64,000 nt of DNA from Trinickia diaoshuihuensis (lineage in GTDB: Bacteria; Pseudomonadota; Gammaproteobacteria; Burkholderiales; Burkholderiaceae). Made by a program: the position numbers and the translations under genes. The stretch is taken from positions 124,001 to 188,000 of the forward strand of contig NZ_QUBS01000088.1 in assembly GCF_003390925.1 (NCBI RefSeq). Direction: 5' to 3'. The notes below the pieces were generated by a model. That model was not told the DNA's origin. It was given only the letters and a program-made list of their open reading frames with translations, and ran no database searches. Each line of letters begins with the position of its first letter. The first letter of the stretch is position 1. Of this stretch, positions 1 to 10,527 are shown piece after piece.

Positions 1-2
1 TT

Positions 3-3000
3 GCAGCGGGCCAAGTCACGCAAAACAGCACGGACGCTATCAACGGTTCGCAGCTTTTTGCCACGAACAGCGCAATCGACACGCTTTCGACTTCCACGAG
101 CACCGGAATTTCGAGCCTGAGTACGGGCGTTTCGTCGCTGTCCACCAGCACAAGCACGGCGGTTTCGAGCTTGAGCACTGGCGTGTCTTCGCTGTCTACC
201 GGTGTTTCCTCGCTCAGCACTGGCTTGTCGTCGCTTTCCACGTCGGCATCGACGGGCATTTCTTCGTTGAGCACGGGCGTGTCTTCGCTCAGCACGTCGG
301 CGTCCACGGGTATTTCTTCGTTGAGCGCTTCGACCAGTACCGGCCTGTCCACCGTCACGAGCGGGATTAATTCGCTTTCGACGGGTCTTTCGACAACCGA
401 CAGCAACGTCGCATCGCTGTCCACGTCGGCAAGCACCGGGCTTTCTTCGTTGAGCACGTCCGCATCGACTGGAATTTCGAGCCTCAGCACGGGCGTTTCG
501 AGCCTGAGCACTTCGACTTCCACGGCGGTTTCTAGCCTCAGCACTGGCGTGTCGTCGCTTTCGACGGGTGTTTCCAGCCTGAGCACTGGCGTGTCTTCGC
601 TGTCTACCGGCTTGTCGTCGCTCTCGACTTCGGCATCGACTGGTATTTCGTCGTTGAGCACTTCGACCAGCACTGCCCTTTCGACGGTCACGAGCAATAT
701 CGGTTCTCTGTCCACGGGCGTGTCCTCGTTGAGCACTGGTGTTTCGTCGTTGTCTACCGGCGTATCGTCGCTGAGCACGGGGATTTCTTCGCTTTCGACG
801 GGTGTGTCTTCACTCAGCACCGCAACGTCGGCCAGCCTGTCCACGATCGCAAGCGGCATCAGCTCGGTTTCGTCTTCGACTTCCACGGGTCTTTCTACCG
901 TGACGAGCGGAATCGGTTCGTTGAGCACGGGCCTGTCCAGCGCAACGAGTTCGCTGTCTACCGCGATTTCGGCCAGCAAGACGCATTACTACTCGGTCAA
1001 CGACAACAACGTCCAAGGCGCGAATTACAACAACGACGGTGCGACCGGGCTTAATGCAATCGCTGCTGGTGTCGGTGCAACGGCGGCAGGCGCGGCAGGT
1101 GTTGCAGTTGGCAATAATGCGAACGCCACGGGTGGAAATTCGGTTGCTGTCGGTTCGGGTGCTGTCGCCACGAATGCCGGCGATGTGGCCTTGGGTTCGG
1201 GCTCCATTACCGCTGCTCCGAATCCGACTGCGGGTGCCACGATCGGCGGAAATGCCTACACGTTCGCGGGTGCGAATCCGCAAAGCGTTGTGAGCGTGGG
1301 TGCGCCGGGTGCAGAGCGCCAGATTACCAACGTCGCCGCAGGCCAGATCACGAAGGACAGCACCGACGCGATCAACGGCTCGCAACTGTACGCGACCAAC
1401 ACGGCAATCGAAACGCTGTCCACGAGCACGAGCACGGGAATTTCCTCGCTCTCGACCGGCATTTCGTCCCTTTCGACTTCCACGAGCACCGGACTGTCGA
1501 CGGTAACAAGCGGTATCGGCTCACTCAGCACGGGTATTTCTTCGCTGAGCACGTCCACTTCGACGGGGCTGTCCACGGTCACAAGCGGAATTAATTCGCT
1601 CTCGACTTCGACTTCCATGGCGGTGTCGTCGTTGAGCACCGGCATTTCCGGCGTTACCAGTGCAATCGGCTCGCTGTCCACGTCGGCAAGCACCGGCATT
1701 TCCTCGTTGAGCACGGGCGTGTCGTCGCTCTCGACTTCGGCTTCGACCGGAATTTCGAGCGTCAGCGCAAGCGTCTCCACGGTCGCGAGCAGCGTTAATT
1801 CGCTGTCCACGTCCACGAGCACCGGTATGTCGTCGCTGTCTACCGGCGTTTCGAGCCTGAGCACGGGTATTTCGTCGCTTTCGACCTCGACTTCGACGGG
1901 TATTTCCTCGCTCAGCACGGGCGTGTCGTCACTCAGTACCGGAATTTCGTCGTTGAGCACTTCCGCATCGACGGGTATTTCTTCGCTGAGCACTTCGACT
2001 TCCACGGTCGCGAGTTCTCTGAGCACGGGCATTTCGTCGCTCAGCACTAGCGCATCGACTGGAATTTCGTCGCTGTCCACGAGCACGAGCACGGCCCTTT
2101 CCGCGGTCACGAGCGGGATCGATTCGCTTTCGACCGGTGTGTCGTCGCTCAGCACTGGCGTTAGCTCGCTCTCGACTTCGACCAGCACCGGCATTTCTTC
2201 GTTGTCCACGGCCATTTCTGCAAGCAAGACGCATTATTACAGCGTCAACGATAACGGCGTGCAGCAAGGCAACTACAACAACGACGGCGCGACGGGTCTG
2301 AACGCGTTGGCAGCAGGTACCAACGCCACGGCAAGCGGTGCGGGCGCAGTTGCGATCGGCGACGGTGCAAACGCGAAGGATGACAATTCCGTCGCGCTGG
2401 GTGCCAACTCGATCACGGACGTAGCACATCCGACGCCGAGCGCAGTTATCGGCGGCACGACGTATCAATTCGCGGGTGCTAATCCGGTCGGCGTGGCGAG
2501 CGTCGGCGCACCGGGATCGGAACGCCAGATCACGAACGTGGCGGCAGGTCAGATTTCGAAGGACAGCACGGACGCGATTAATGGTTCGCAGCTTTATGCA
2601 ACGAACACGGCAATCGAAACGCTGTCCACCAGCACCAGCACGGGCATCAGCTCGCTTTCGACTTCGACTTCCACTGCTGTTTCGAGCCTGAGCACGGGTG
2701 TTTCTTCGCTGTCCACTTCGACTTCGACGGGCATTTCCAGCCTCAGCACCGGCCTGTCAACGGTCACTAGCAGCGTGGATTCGCTCAGCACTTCGACTTC
2801 GACTGCGGTCAGCTCGCTTTCGACTTCGACCAGCACCGGAATTTCGTCGCTCTCGACAAGCATTTCGTCGCTGTCCACGGGTGTTAGTTCGCTTTCGACC
2901 GGGCTGTCGTCGTTGAGCACCAGCACGAGCACGGGCATTTCTTCTCTCAGCACGGGCGTGTCGTCGTTGAGCACTTCGACTTCGACCGGCATCAGCAGCT

Positions 3001-5222
3001 TGAGCACCGGTATGTCGTCGCTTTCGACTTCCACGAGCACAGCGGTTTCTTCGCTGAGTACGGGTGTTAGCTCGCTTTCGACGGGTCTTTCCACGGTCAC
3101 GAGCAGCGTCGATTCGTTGAGCACTTCGACTTCCACCGCTGTTTCGAGCCTCAGCACTGGCGTGTCGTCGCTGAGCACTTCGACCAGCACCGGCATTTCG
3201 TCGTTGTCCACGGGCATGTCTTCGCTGTCTACGTCCACATCGACGGCAGTTTCCAGCCTGAGCACCGGCCTTTCGACTGTGACGAGCAACGTCGATTCGC
3301 TTTCGACTTCGACCAGCACGGCGGTGTCTTCGCTGAGCACGGGTGTGTCGTCATTGTCCACGGGCGTAAGCAGCCTGAGCACCGGCCTGTCTTCCCTCTC
3401 GACGTCGACTTCCACGGGCATTTCGTCGCTCAGTACCGGTATGTCGTCGCTTTCGACTTCGACCTCGACGGCGGTATCGAGCCTGAGCACCGGCCTGTCC
3501 ACCGTCACGAGTTCGGTTGATTCGTTGAGCACTTCGACTTCGACGGGTATTTCGTCGCTTTCGACCGGTGTTTCTTCGCTGTCTACCGGCTTGTCGTCGC
3601 TGAGCACGTCCACGTCCACCGCTGTTTCGAGCCTCAGCACGGGTATTTCGTCGCTTTCGACTTCGACCAGCACGGCCGTTTCGTCGCTCAGCACTGGTGT
3701 GTCGTCGCTTTCGACGGGCATTTCTTCGTTGAGCACTTCGACCAGCACAGCGGTGTCCAGCTTGAGCACGGGTGTTTCGTCGCTGTCCACGAGCACGAGC
3801 ACCGGTATTTCCAGCTTGAGCACCGGCATTTCGTCGCTGAGCACGTCGGTCAGCACGGGCCTGTCTACGGTGACGAGTTCGGTCGATTCGCTGTCCACGT
3901 CCACGAGCACGGGTATTTCTTCGCTCTCGACGGGTATTGGTTCGCTTTCCACCGGGCTTTCGACGGTGACGAGTGGAATCGATTCGCTCTCGACTTCGAC
4001 CAGCACGGGTATTTCGTCACTCAGCACTGGTATGTCGTCGTTGTCCACGGGCGTTAGCTCGCTCAGCACGGGTGTTTCGAGCCTGAGCACCGGGATTTCG
4101 TCGCTCTCGACTTCGACTTCGACCAGCGTTTCCAGCCTGAGCACCGGGATTTCTTCGCTGTCCACTTCGACCAGCACCGGAATTTCCTCGCTCAGCACCG
4201 GTATGTCGTCGTTGAGCACGGGCGTGTCGTCGCTGTCCACCGGCCTTTCGACCGTGACGAGTTCGGTCACGTCGTTGAGCACTTCGACTTCGACGGCGAT
4301 CGGCTCGCTTTCGACTTCGACTTCGACGGCGGTATCGAGCCTGAGCACTGGCGTTTCGTCGCTCAGCACGAGCACGAGCACCGGACTGTCCACGGTGACG
4401 AGCGGTATCGGTTCGCTTTCGACGGGGCTGTCCACCGTCACGAGCGGCCTTGACTCGCTCAGCACGAGCACGAGCACCGGTATCACGTCGTTGTCCACGG
4501 CGATTTCCACGATCGGCGTGGGTGCCAAGCCGCACTACATCAGCACCAACGACAACGGTGTGCAGGGCGGCAACTACAACAACGACGGTGCGACGGGTGT
4601 AGACGCTATTGCGGTCGGTGTGAATACGACGGCTGGCGGCGTCAATGCTGCGGCGTTTGGCAACAAGGCAAACGCCGCAGGAAATGCCGCAACGGCGATC
4701 GGTTACAACGCCAATGCAACCGGCGTGAATTCGAGCGCGATGGGTGTGGGTTCGACTGCATCGGGCGACAACGCAACGGCACTCGGTTCGGGCGCTATTG
4801 CGAGCGGTCGCAATTCCGTTTCGCTTGGTAAGGATTCGGTCGCCGATCAGGACAACACCGTTTCGATCGGTTCGGCCGGCAACGAGCGTCGTTTGACCAA
4901 CGTTGCGCCGGGTATCAACGCAACTGATGGCGTGAACATGTCGCAACTGCAAAACGTGCAGAACGACCTGAATAACTCCATCAATTCGGTTGCTCGGAAG
5001 GCATACGGCGGTGTCGCTGCCGCTACTGCCCTGACGATGATCCCCGACGTTGACCAAGGCAAGACGATTTCAGTCGGCATCGGCGGCGCGAGCTTCCAGG
5101 GTTACGGCGCGACGGCCATTGGCTTCACCGCGCGCATCACCAATAACCTGAAAGTTCGCGGCGGTGTCGGTATCAGTAGCGGCGGGCAGTCCTACGGCGT
5201 CGGTGCGTCCTACCAGTGGTAA
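3..5222 (+). CDS. Trimeric autotransporter adhesin (YadA-like), 5' end outside window
   Basis: Outer-membrane trimeric adhesin (type Vc secretion). The frame is open from the first complete codon at position 3, where a neck motif ([12 protein letters not shown]) is already present, so signal peptide and N-terminus lie upstream. Three stalk blocks (about 85-970, 1414-2215, 2620-4510) are built only from Ser/Thr-rich units of 7 (STGVSSL type) and 11 residues ([11 protein letters not shown] type). They alternate with YadA-type head modules at about 975-1413, 2220-2620 and 4515-4960, showing SVAxG-like repeats ([23 protein letters not shown]) and necks such as [20 protein letters not shown]. The last 70 or so residues form the YadA anchor barrel ([13 protein letters not shown] start, terminal aromatic in GASYQW). 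An OmpA-like lipoprotein gene follows after 118 bp. Ligand unknown; the family assignment is very secure. Confidence 0.95.
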   Translation, partial: AAGQVTQNSTDAINGSQLFATNSAIDTLSTSTSTGISSLSTGVSSLSTSTSTAVSSLSTGVSSLSTGVSSLSTGLSSLSTSASTGISSLSTGVSSLSTSASTGISSLSASTSTGLSTVTSGINSLSTGLSTTDSNVASLSTSASTGLSSLSTSASTGISSLSTGVSSLSTSTSTAVSSLSTGVSSLSTGVSSLSTGVSSLSTGLSSLSTSASTGISSLSTSTSTALSTVTSNIGSLSTGVSSLSTGVSSLSTGVSSLSTGISSLSTGVSSLSTATSASLSTIASGISSVSSSTSTGLSTVTSGIGSLSTGLSSATSSLSTAISASKTHYYSVNDNNVQGANYNNDGATGLNAIAAGVGATAAGAAGVAVGNNANATGGNSVAVGSGAVATNAGDVALGSGSITAAPNPTAGATIGGNAYTFAGANPQSVVSVGAPGAERQITNVAAGQITKDSTDAINGSQLYATNTAIETLSTSTSTGISSLSTGISSLSTSTSTGLSTVTSGIGSLSTGISSLSTSTSTGLSTVTSGINSLSTSTSMAVSSLSTGISGVTSAIGSLSTSASTGISSLSTGVSSLSTSASTGISSVSASVSTVASSVNSLSTSTSTGMSSLSTGVSSLSTGISSLSTSTSTGISSLSTGVSSLSTGISSLSTSASTGISSLSTSTSTVASSLSTGISSLSTSASTGISSLSTSTSTALSAVTSGIDSLSTGVSSLSTGVSSLSTSTSTGISSLSTAISASKTHYYSVNDNGVQQGNYNNDGATGLNALAAGTNATASGAGAVAIGDGANAKDDNSVALGANSITDVAHPTPSAVIGGTTYQFAGANPVGVASVGAPGSERQITNVAAGQISKDSTDAINGSQLYATNTAIETLSTSTSTGISSLSTSTSTAVSSLSTGVSSLSTSTSTGISSLSTGLSTVTSSVDSLSTSTSTAVSSLSTSTSTGISSLSTSISSLSTGVSSLSTGLSSLSTSTSTGISSLSTGVSSLSTSTSTGISSLSTGMSSLSTSTSTAVSSLSTGVSSLSTGLSTVTSSVDSLSTSTSTAVSSLSTGVSSLSTSTSTGISSLSTGMSSLSTSTSTAVSSLSTGLSTVTSNVDSLSTSTSTAVSSLSTGVSSLSTGVSSLSTGLSSLSTSTSTGISSLSTGMSSLSTSTSTAVSSLSTGLSTVTSSVDSLSTSTSTGISSLSTGVSSLSTGLSSLSTSTSTAVSSLSTGISSLSTSTSTAVSSLSTGVSSLSTGISSLSTSTSTAVSSLSTGVSSLSTSTSTGISSLSTGISSLSTSVSTGLSTVTSSVDSLSTSTSTGISSLSTGIGSLSTGLSTVTSGIDSLSTSTSTGISSLSTGMSSLSTGVSSLSTGVSSLSTGISSLSTSTSTSVSSLSTGISSLSTSTSTGISSLSTGMSSLSTGVSSLSTGLSTVTSSVTSLSTSTSTAIGSLSTSTSTAVSSLSTGVSSLSTSTSTGLSTVTSGIGSLSTGLSTVTSGLDSLSTSTSTGITSLSTAISTIGVGAKPHYISTNDNGVQGGNYNNDGATGVDAIAVGVNTTAGGVNAAAFGNKANAAGNAATAIGYNANATGVNSSAMGVGSTASGDNATALGSGAIASGRNSVSLGKDSVADQDNTVSIGSAGNERRLTNVAPGINATDGVNMSQLQNVQNDLNNSINSVARKAYGGVAAATALTMIPDVDQGKTISVGIGGASFQGYGATAIGFTARITNNLKVRGGVGISSGGQSYGVGASYQW
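85..4510 (+). repeat. Coding repeat array: 7- and 11-residue Ser/Thr stalk units
   Basis: The stalk of the adhesin can be parsed without remainder into 21-nt units (STG-V/I/L-SSL; variants TSGIGSL, TSSVDSL) and 33-nt units ([11 protein letters not shown]; variants with Ala). It is interrupted only by the head modules. Hydrophobic V/I/L and L are spaced 3 and 4 in the 7-mer, as in a coiled-coil heptad. The 11-mer fits a hendecad with Thr in part of the core. Ser and Thr codons vary freely (TCG, TCC, AGC; ACG, ACC, ACT), so DNA identity between units is lower than protein identity. Confidence 0.9.
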
Positions 5223-5340
5223 GCGTGCATCGCAACGCAAGGCCGTAATTCGATGACGCTGTAACTCGCGCAGCGGGCGCTAAGACAGGCCCGCCGCGCA
5301 ACCGAATATCCGACTAAGCAGACCAACAAGGAAATCAAAA

Positions 5341-6030
5341 ATGTCAGCGAAATCCATCCTGGCTCTCGGAGCGACCATACTGCTGGCGGCGTGTGCTTCC
5401 CAAGGCCCAACGTGGAACGCGTATCGCGTCAGCATGCCGAACGGGCAACAGGCTTACCGCGTCGATTGCCATGGGCTCTTCGAAGGACAGGAAGCGTGCT
5501 TCTCCCAAGCGGTAGAAATTTGCGGCAACAAGCAGGTACGGCCGCTCGAAGCGGTCGCCCCATTGGGTGACGAACAAAACCCGCGAGACGTTCGCATCCT
5601 CACCTTCCAATGCGCAACGCCGGCACAGCCCGCACCGCCCGTTGCGGCAAAACCCGCCCCGGCCCCTTTGGTGGTCCCGGCTGCGCCACCAAAGCGCATC
5701 ACGCTCGACAGCGATGCGAATTTCGACACCGACAAATCGACGCTCAAAGCCGATGCTCTCGACAAGCTCGATGTGTTGATCGAAGCGGCCCACGGTACGA
5801 CCTTTAAAGCGGTGACGATTAGCGGCTACACCGACTCGACAGGAACCGCTGAACACAACCGGCAATTGTCGGAACGACGTGCACAGGCCGTTGCGCAATA
5901 CCTGCGTGAGCATGGCCTGAATGCGCAGAAATTCGAGGTGCGCGGCTACGGTGAAAGCAATCCCATAGCAAGCAACGTCACTGCCGCTGGACGCGCGAGG
6001 AATCGCCGAGTCGATATTGCACTCGAATAA
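5341..6030 (+). CDS. OmpA-family peptidoglycan-binding lipoprotein
   Basis: 229 residues. A lipoprotein signal ends in LLAAC (Cys18), so the mature protein should be lipid-anchored. A Pro/Ala linker lies at about 95-120, followed by a C-terminal OmpA-like domain (about 120-229) with TDSTGTAEHNRQLSERRA and a final RARNRRVDIAL, the signature that binds peptidoglycan diaminopimelate. An AAGGAA ribosome site lies 7 bases before ATG. It sits 118 bp behind the trimeric adhesin on the same strand and is probably cotranscribed. By inference it may tie the adhesin-bearing outer membrane to the cell wall, or assist adhesin insertion. Family secure, role inferred. Confidence 0.9.
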   Translation: MSAKSILALGATILLAACASQGPTWNAYRVSMPNGQQAYRVDCHGLFEGQEACFSQAVEICGNKQVRPLEAVAPLGDEQNPRDVRILTFQCATPAQPAPPVAAKPAPAPLVVPAAPPKRITLDSDANFDTDKSTLKADALDKLDVLIEAAHGTTFKAVTISGYTDSTGTAEHNRQLSERRAQAVAQYLREHGLNAQKFEVRGYGESNPIASNVTAAGRARNRRVDIALE

Positions 6031-6056
6031 TGACTCGATTAATGAGTGCTTGATTA

Positions 6057-6162
6057 ACTCAAACTCATGAGTTGAGTATTTAAGTGTATGACCTAGCTCA
6101 ATAAATTTTCATATTCTGCCATTTAGCCAATCTGTATAATTAGTGCTGTTGAGTTGTTGAGT
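6057..6162 (+). promoter_or_regulatory. AT-rich promoter region with repeated TTGAGT/ACTCAA half-sites
   Basis: This gap separates the OmpA gene from the DUF2827 operon and is much more AT-rich than its surroundings. A perfect -10 hexamer TATAAT lies at 6135-6140; no good -35 is visible. A perfect 12-bp palindrome AACTCATGAGTT lies at 6062-6073, flanked by ACTC (6057-6060) and GAGT (6074-6077). Two more TTGAGT copies lie downstream of the -10 at 6149-6154 and 6157-6162. A regulator site or an mRNA leader structure are both possible. Confidence 0.5.
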
Positions 6163-6195
6163 AACCGCAACAAAAGAAACCCTGAGAACTAAAAC

Positions 6196-7338
6196 ATGAA
6201 AATTGGAATTTCTGTACTCACGCACGAGGGGCAATCCATATGGGAAAACGGGCTAGGTCAGAACATCTTCTACTTTGTGCAACTGCTGCGCGAGTTGCCT
6301 TTCGTGACAGGCATCGTTCTTCTGAACTGCGGCGATCAGCCATCTTTGCCGCCGGAAGCCGTCACGCTGGCCGGCGACGTTCCGCTCGTCGCCCCGCGTG
6401 ATCTCCCGGAACCGCCCGATGTAATTTTCGAAATGGGCGGCGGGCTCGATGTGGAATGGCTCGACTATGCACGAGCACAAGGCAAAAAAGTCGTCTTCTT
6501 CTGCTGCGGTCAACCCTACGTCGGTTTGATCGAACCAAGCGTGTTTCAACGCAGCGGCTATTTCTCGCGCGCAACGCGTTGCGATGAAATCTGGATGCTC
6601 GGCAAGGATCGCGCGCTGATGCCGATGCTGCGCACGCTGCACCGCTGCCCCGTATATGAGGTCCCGTTTCTGTGGGACAACACATTTATCGAACAACGCG
6701 TTCAAGCCGTCGAACAGGCCGGCTTGCGCTTCGGGTATGAACCCCGCTCAGCTCGCGGTGAAACCGGTCCGCGCGGGCTTCGTTTCGCCGTATTCGAGCC
6801 TAATATCTCCGTCGTGAAATGCTGCGTGGTCCCGATGCTGATCGGCGAGGCGGCGTTTCGCGCGGACAAGCACGCGGTTCGAGGATTGCACGTGCTGAAC
6901 AGCGTTCAGATGCGCGAGCATCCATCTTTCTCGTTCCTGCTCAATTCGATGGATTTGAACCGGGCCGAGCGTGTACGGCTAGACGGCCGGCACGATTTCG
7001 CAGGGTTTATGAGCCAGAACGCGGACGCGGTGATCGCGCATCAGTGGCAGAACGACCAGAACATCCTGTACCTCGATGCGCTGTACGGCGGCTATCCGCT
7101 CATCCACAATTCGCCGTGGCTGTCTAACCTCGGATACTTCTATCCTGGGAGCGATATGGAAGCAGGCGCGGCGCAACTGCTTCGCGCCGTCCAAAATCAC
7201 GACACCGAGCACAAGTACTACACGCAACGTGCGCGCAGCTTCCTGCTGTCGCTGGCCCCCCGCGCAAGCGAGAACTGCTCGATCTATTCTCGCCGCTTGT
7301 TGGCGCTGACGGCCAAGAACGCGGGGGTCGTCGCATGA
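6196..7338 (+). CDS. DUF2827 family protein, copy 1 (putative glycosyltransferase-like)
   Basis: 380 residues, first of three tandem paralogues. The N-terminal GQSIWENGLGQN (about 13-24) is shared in form with copies 2 and 3. So are FEPNISVVK (about 199) and a C-terminal block with IAHQWQNDQN, DALYGGYPLIHNS and GSDMEAGAAQLLRA. The last block resembles the sugar-nucleotide-binding half of GT-B glycosyltransferases (a Gly-rich turn, then an acidic E...E-like segment); this is structural inference. No signal peptide or membrane segment, so cytoplasmic. ATG start 55 bases after a perfect -10 box. Copy 2 begins inside the stop region (ATGA overlap), so translation is probably coupled. DUF2827 has no established function that I know of. 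Confidence 0.8.
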   Translation: MKIGISVLTHEGQSIWENGLGQNIFYFVQLLRELPFVTGIVLLNCGDQPSLPPEAVTLAGDVPLVAPRDLPEPPDVIFEMGGGLDVEWLDYARAQGKKVVFFCCGQPYVGLIEPSVFQRSGYFSRATRCDEIWMLGKDRALMPMLRTLHRCPVYEVPFLWDNTFIEQRVQAVEQAGLRFGYEPRSARGETGPRGLRFAVFEPNISVVKCCVVPMLIGEAAFRADKHAVRGLHVLNSVQMREHPSFSFLLNSMDLNRAERVRLDGRHDFAGFMSQNADAVIAHQWQNDQNILYLDALYGGYPLIHNSPWLSNLGYFYPGSDMEAGAAQLLRAVQNHDTEHKYYTQRARSFLLSLAPRASENCSIYSRRLLALTAKNAGVVA

Positions 7339-8444
7339 AAGCCCAAAAGCTTCACGTCGGCGTGACGATCTACCTGCGTAACGGGCAGCAGTCGATCTGG
7401 GAGAACGGCATCTTCCAGAACTGCTATTTCCTCGCGATGCTGCTCAAGAACGCGCCGAACATTGAATCCGTCTACCTTGTGAACGGGGGCGACGGTGACC
7501 CCGCATCCGCTGCTCAATTTCTCGAATTCGCCCCTGTTCCGGTCATCGACCTTGACACAGCACGGCAAAAGCTCGACGTGGTTGTCGAACTTAGTGCGCA
7601 GCTCAACCCCGAATGGGCGCGCGCCTTCCGCGAGAAAGGCGGCCGTGTGATCGGCATGCGCGTCGCGAACGATTACGTCATCGACATCGAGCGCATGATG
7701 TTCGCGCTGCCTCACGGCATGCTTGTGTCAGGCACGCCGTACAGTGCCATCTGGACGTTGCCGGCGTTCGAGAAGACGTGCGCCGACTATTACGAAACGG
7801 CCTTGCGCGCACCCGTGACGGCGATGCAGCATCTTTGGAGCCCCGCCCTCGTTGAGCGCGCCGCAAACGGCGCCTTCGGCTATCAGCCGGGCCGGCTCCG
7901 CTGGCGCGTCGCCGTGCTGGAGCCGAATATCTGCATGGTCAAAACGTCGCACATCCCGATGCTGCTGGCAGATCTCGCGCACCGTCAACAGCCGACCCTG
8001 ATCGAATACCTGCGCGTCTTCAACACGATCCAACTAAAAAACGACGCGCAGTTCGTCGGTTTTGCGCGCAGTCTCGATCTCGTCATGCAGGGTCGCGCGA
8101 CGTTCGAACCACGTTTGCCAGTCCACGAAATTCTTACGCAACAAGCCGACGCAATCGTGTCTCACACGTGGGAGAACGCTCAGAACTACGTCTACTACGA
8201 AGCGCTGTACGGCGGCTATCCGCTCATCCACAACTCCGAATTCTTGGGCGGCTGCGGTTACCGGTACGCGGATTTCGATTGCGAACGCGGTGCGCTCGCG
8301 TTGCGCGAAGCGTTCGCGGTACACGATGCAAGCCTGAGCGACTACAAGGCGAAGGCCCGCGAATTTCTGGCGACGCTCGATCCGCATTCGCCCGCCAATG
8401 TCGAGCGGTACAGCGCCGCGATTGCGGCGGTGGTCAGTGGTTAG
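7335..8444 (+). CDS. DUF2827 family protein, copy 2
   Basis: 369 residues. It starts in a 4-base ATGA overlap with copy 1. The same landmarks appear: NGQQSIWENGIFQN near the N-terminus, LEPNICMVKTSHIPML in the middle, VSHTWENAQN, EALYGGYPLIHNS and a C-terminal acidic segment (DFDCERGALALREA). Divergence from copy 1 is substantial, so this is an old duplication and not a recent assembly-scale repeat. Predicted soluble and cytoplasmic. By inference from the GT-B-like C-terminal half and position beside a Ser/Thr-repeat adhesin it may transfer sugar; no catalytic residue has been established for the family to my knowledge. Confidence 0.8.
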   Translation: MKAQKLHVGVTIYLRNGQQSIWENGIFQNCYFLAMLLKNAPNIESVYLVNGGDGDPASAAQFLEFAPVPVIDLDTARQKLDVVVELSAQLNPEWARAFREKGGRVIGMRVANDYVIDIERMMFALPHGMLVSGTPYSAIWTLPAFEKTCADYYETALRAPVTAMQHLWSPALVERAANGAFGYQPGRLRWRVAVLEPNICMVKTSHIPMLLADLAHRQQPTLIEYLRVFNTIQLKNDAQFVGFARSLDLVMQGRATFEPRLPVHEILTQQADAIVSHTWENAQNYVYYEALYGGYPLIHNSEFLGGCGYRYADFDCERGALALREAFAVHDASLSDYKAKAREFLATLDPHSPANVERYSAAIAAVVSG

Positions 8445-8482
8445 GTGCTTGACCGGTTCATCAGAAAAATCGACGGAGGGTA

Positions 8483-9634
8483 ATGATGAAGTTTCCATGC
8501 GGTTTGCGCATCGGCATCACGATCGGGCTTCGGCACGCGGACGAAAGCCTGTGGGTCAACGGCATCAAACAGAATGCGCTGTATCTCGCGAAGCTCTTCC
8601 AGAATTCACCGCTCGGTCACGACGTTGTACTCGTGAATACGACGGACGTTCCCGTCACATCGGCCCTGCCATGGGATTTGGAGCAGTTTCCGACCGCCAC
8701 GTTCGAGCATGAGAAGGACAGGCTCGATGTCCTAATCGAATTGGGCGGTCAGATCAGCAACGAACAGACCGCGTACCTCAAATCGCTGGACACGAAGATC
8801 GTCAGTTATTGCTGCGGGCCGGAATACGTTCAGATGACCGAAGCGATGATCTTCGGCCGGCGTTTGACCGATCACGTATTTATCAATCAGAACTATGACC
8901 AAGTTTGGGTCATCCCGCAGGTGATGGAAACGACGGCGGGCTTTCTGGGCGTGCTACGCCGTCAAAAGGTCGTGCCGGTCCCTTTCGTCTGGGACCCGAT
9001 GTGCCTCGATATGCGCACCAAAGATTTGCCGTTCAAGGGTGAATATCGCCCGGGGCGAGCCGCAGCGATGCGCGTCTCGATCATGGAGCCGAATATCGAC
9101 GTACTCAAATTCTGCCTCAACCCGATGCTGATCGCCGAGCAGGCATACCGGGAAGCCGGGGACAAGCTCGGTTTTGTACACGTGACGAACGCCGAGCATC
9201 TGGCTCGCTCGTGCCCCGAGTTTATCGGCATCGCACGTTACCTCGACCTCGTGCGCGACAGCAAGGTTAGCTTCGTTGGCCGGCACGATACGCCGCAATT
9301 TCTCGCCGACCACACCGATATCGTCGTATCGCATCAGTGGGGGCTGGCGCTCAACTACTTCTATTTCGATGTGGCGTGGAATGGCTACGCGCTCGTGCAC
9401 AACGCGCATCTGTGTAGAGGCATCGGCTACTACTATCCGGAAAGCGATATCGAAGCCGGCGCAAGGCAGCTCGTGCGCGCGCTTAGGCACCACGATGACG
9501 ATTTCGATACATATCGCGAGCAGCAGCGCTCAGCCATTGCTCCCTTCCTTGCGACGCACGCACCGCTCATTGCACGCTACGACGAACTGCTCGGCCAGCT
9601 CGTGATGAGCGGTCGCACCTCGATTGCAGCTTGA
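8483..9634 (+). CDS. DUF2827 family protein, copy 3
   Basis: 383 residues, 38 bp after copy 2, with a GGAGGG ribosome site before the ATG. It keeps LWVNGIKQN (where the others have IWENG), MEPNIDVLKFCLNPML, VVSHQWGLALN, AWNGYALVHNAHL and ESDIEAGARQLVRA. It is the most divergent copy: the GGYPLIHNS block of copies 1 and 2 is NGYALVHNA here. No signal peptide. The three copies may act on different donors or at successive steps, or as hetero-oligomers; the sequence does not decide. Confidence 0.78.
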   Translation: MMKFPCGLRIGITIGLRHADESLWVNGIKQNALYLAKLFQNSPLGHDVVLVNTTDVPVTSALPWDLEQFPTATFEHEKDRLDVLIELGGQISNEQTAYLKSLDTKIVSYCCGPEYVQMTEAMIFGRRLTDHVFINQNYDQVWVIPQVMETTAGFLGVLRRQKVVPVPFVWDPMCLDMRTKDLPFKGEYRPGRAAAMRVSIMEPNIDVLKFCLNPMLIAEQAYREAGDKLGFVHVTNAEHLARSCPEFIGIARYLDLVRDSKVSFVGRHDTPQFLADHTDIVVSHQWGLALNYFYFDVAWNGYALVHNAHLCRGIGYYYPESDIEAGARQLVRALRHHDDDFDTYREQQRSAIAPFLATHAPLIARYDELLGQLVMSGRTSIAA

Positions 9635-9663
9635 CTCAAGCAAATCAGATGGAGAACACACAC

Positions 9664-10527
9664 ATGCCAAGCGTTCCAACTTCGCGCCGGATATCCAATC
9701 CATGCACGCCGCTCGTGCTGGGCTGCATGATTGTCGCGATGGTCGCCACACTGCGCGCACCGGCCGTGCTGGCAGCGTCCGGCGACGTTGTAGCGACCGT
9801 GAATGGGATCGAACTGCACCGCGAGGAACTGGCCGAAGCGATGATCGGTCGGCCCGAATCGGCCCGCGGTGAGGTTTTGCAGGGGCTCATCGCGCGCGAA
9901 CTGCTTCGTCAGGCGGCGGAGCGCGACGGGCTTGGAAATTCTCAGCCGGTGCGTGCGGCGATAAAGAAGGCGAAGGTCGATGCGGAGAACCGCCTGTACG
10001 TCGCCAAGCATCTGTCAATGCAATCGGTCACCGACGCGGAAGTGCGCCAACGCTACGACGAAATCGTGAAAGAGCTAGGGCCGTATCAATACCACGTCAG
10101 TCACATGTCGTTCGCTGACGAGCCGACCGCGCGCTTTGCGCTGGCGCTGCTCGGCAATGGCGAATCGTTCGCGAATGTCGCTGCGCGCACTCAGGCACTC
10201 GATGCGCAAACCGATTGGATCAGCTTCAAAACCCCGGTCACGGAAGGACAGACGCAAGGCTTACCCGTACCGCTTGCGCAGGCAGTCACGATGATGAAAC
10301 CGGGGCAAGTCACGGACGTTCCAATGCGAGCCGGCGATCGATTCATCGTTGCCCGTCTGGACGACCGGCGCGATACGGTCATTCCTTCCTTCGCGGATAC
10401 GCAAGGCTCGATGCGTAAGGCCATGGAGAGTAAAAAGAATGCTGACGCTTTCGCTGCCTTCGTCGATCAACTCGCCCGGAAGGCCGTAATCCGGCCCGAG
10501 CAAATCCTACGGAGCGCATCACAATGA
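9664..10527 (+). CDS. Periplasmic SurA/PpiC-type peptidyl-prolyl cis-trans isomerase
   Basis: 287 residues. Start chosen at ATG 9664 because GGAG at 9651-9654 is well spaced and a signal peptide follows (a basic region, then LVLGCMIVAMVATL, then AVLAAS). The N-terminal helical part (NGIELHREELAEAMIG) resembles the SurA/PrsA chaperone arm. The C-terminal part (about 140-265; YHVSHMSFADE, MKPGQVTDVPMRAGDRFIVA) is a parvulin domain. It sits inside the adhesin-associated operon, with a 4-base overlap with the TPR gene downstream. By inference it is a dedicated periplasmic chaperone helping the large adhesin reach the outer membrane. Family secure, client inferred. Confidence 0.87.
   Translation: MPSVPTSRRISNPCTPLVLGCMIVAMVATLRAPAVLAASGDVVATVNGIELHREELAEAMIGRPESARGEVLQGLIARELLRQAAERDGLGNSQPVRAAIKKAKVDAENRLYVAKHLSMQSVTDAEVRQRYDEIVKELGPYQYHVSHMSFADEPTARFALALLGNGESFANVAARTQALDAQTDWISFKTPVTEGQTQGLPVPLAQAVTMMKPGQVTDVPMRAGDRFIVARLDDRRDTVIPSFADTQGSMRKAMESKKNADAFAAFVDQLARKAVIRPEQILRSASQ

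Noticed and set aside
2594-4528. Long open frame of 644 codons on the minus strand inside the adhesin gene (also 1256-2227)
   Set aside because: Composed only of Val/Glu/Ser/Pro/Leu repeats that mirror the SLST coding repeats; no start signal, no domain. An artefact of codon use in the repeat.
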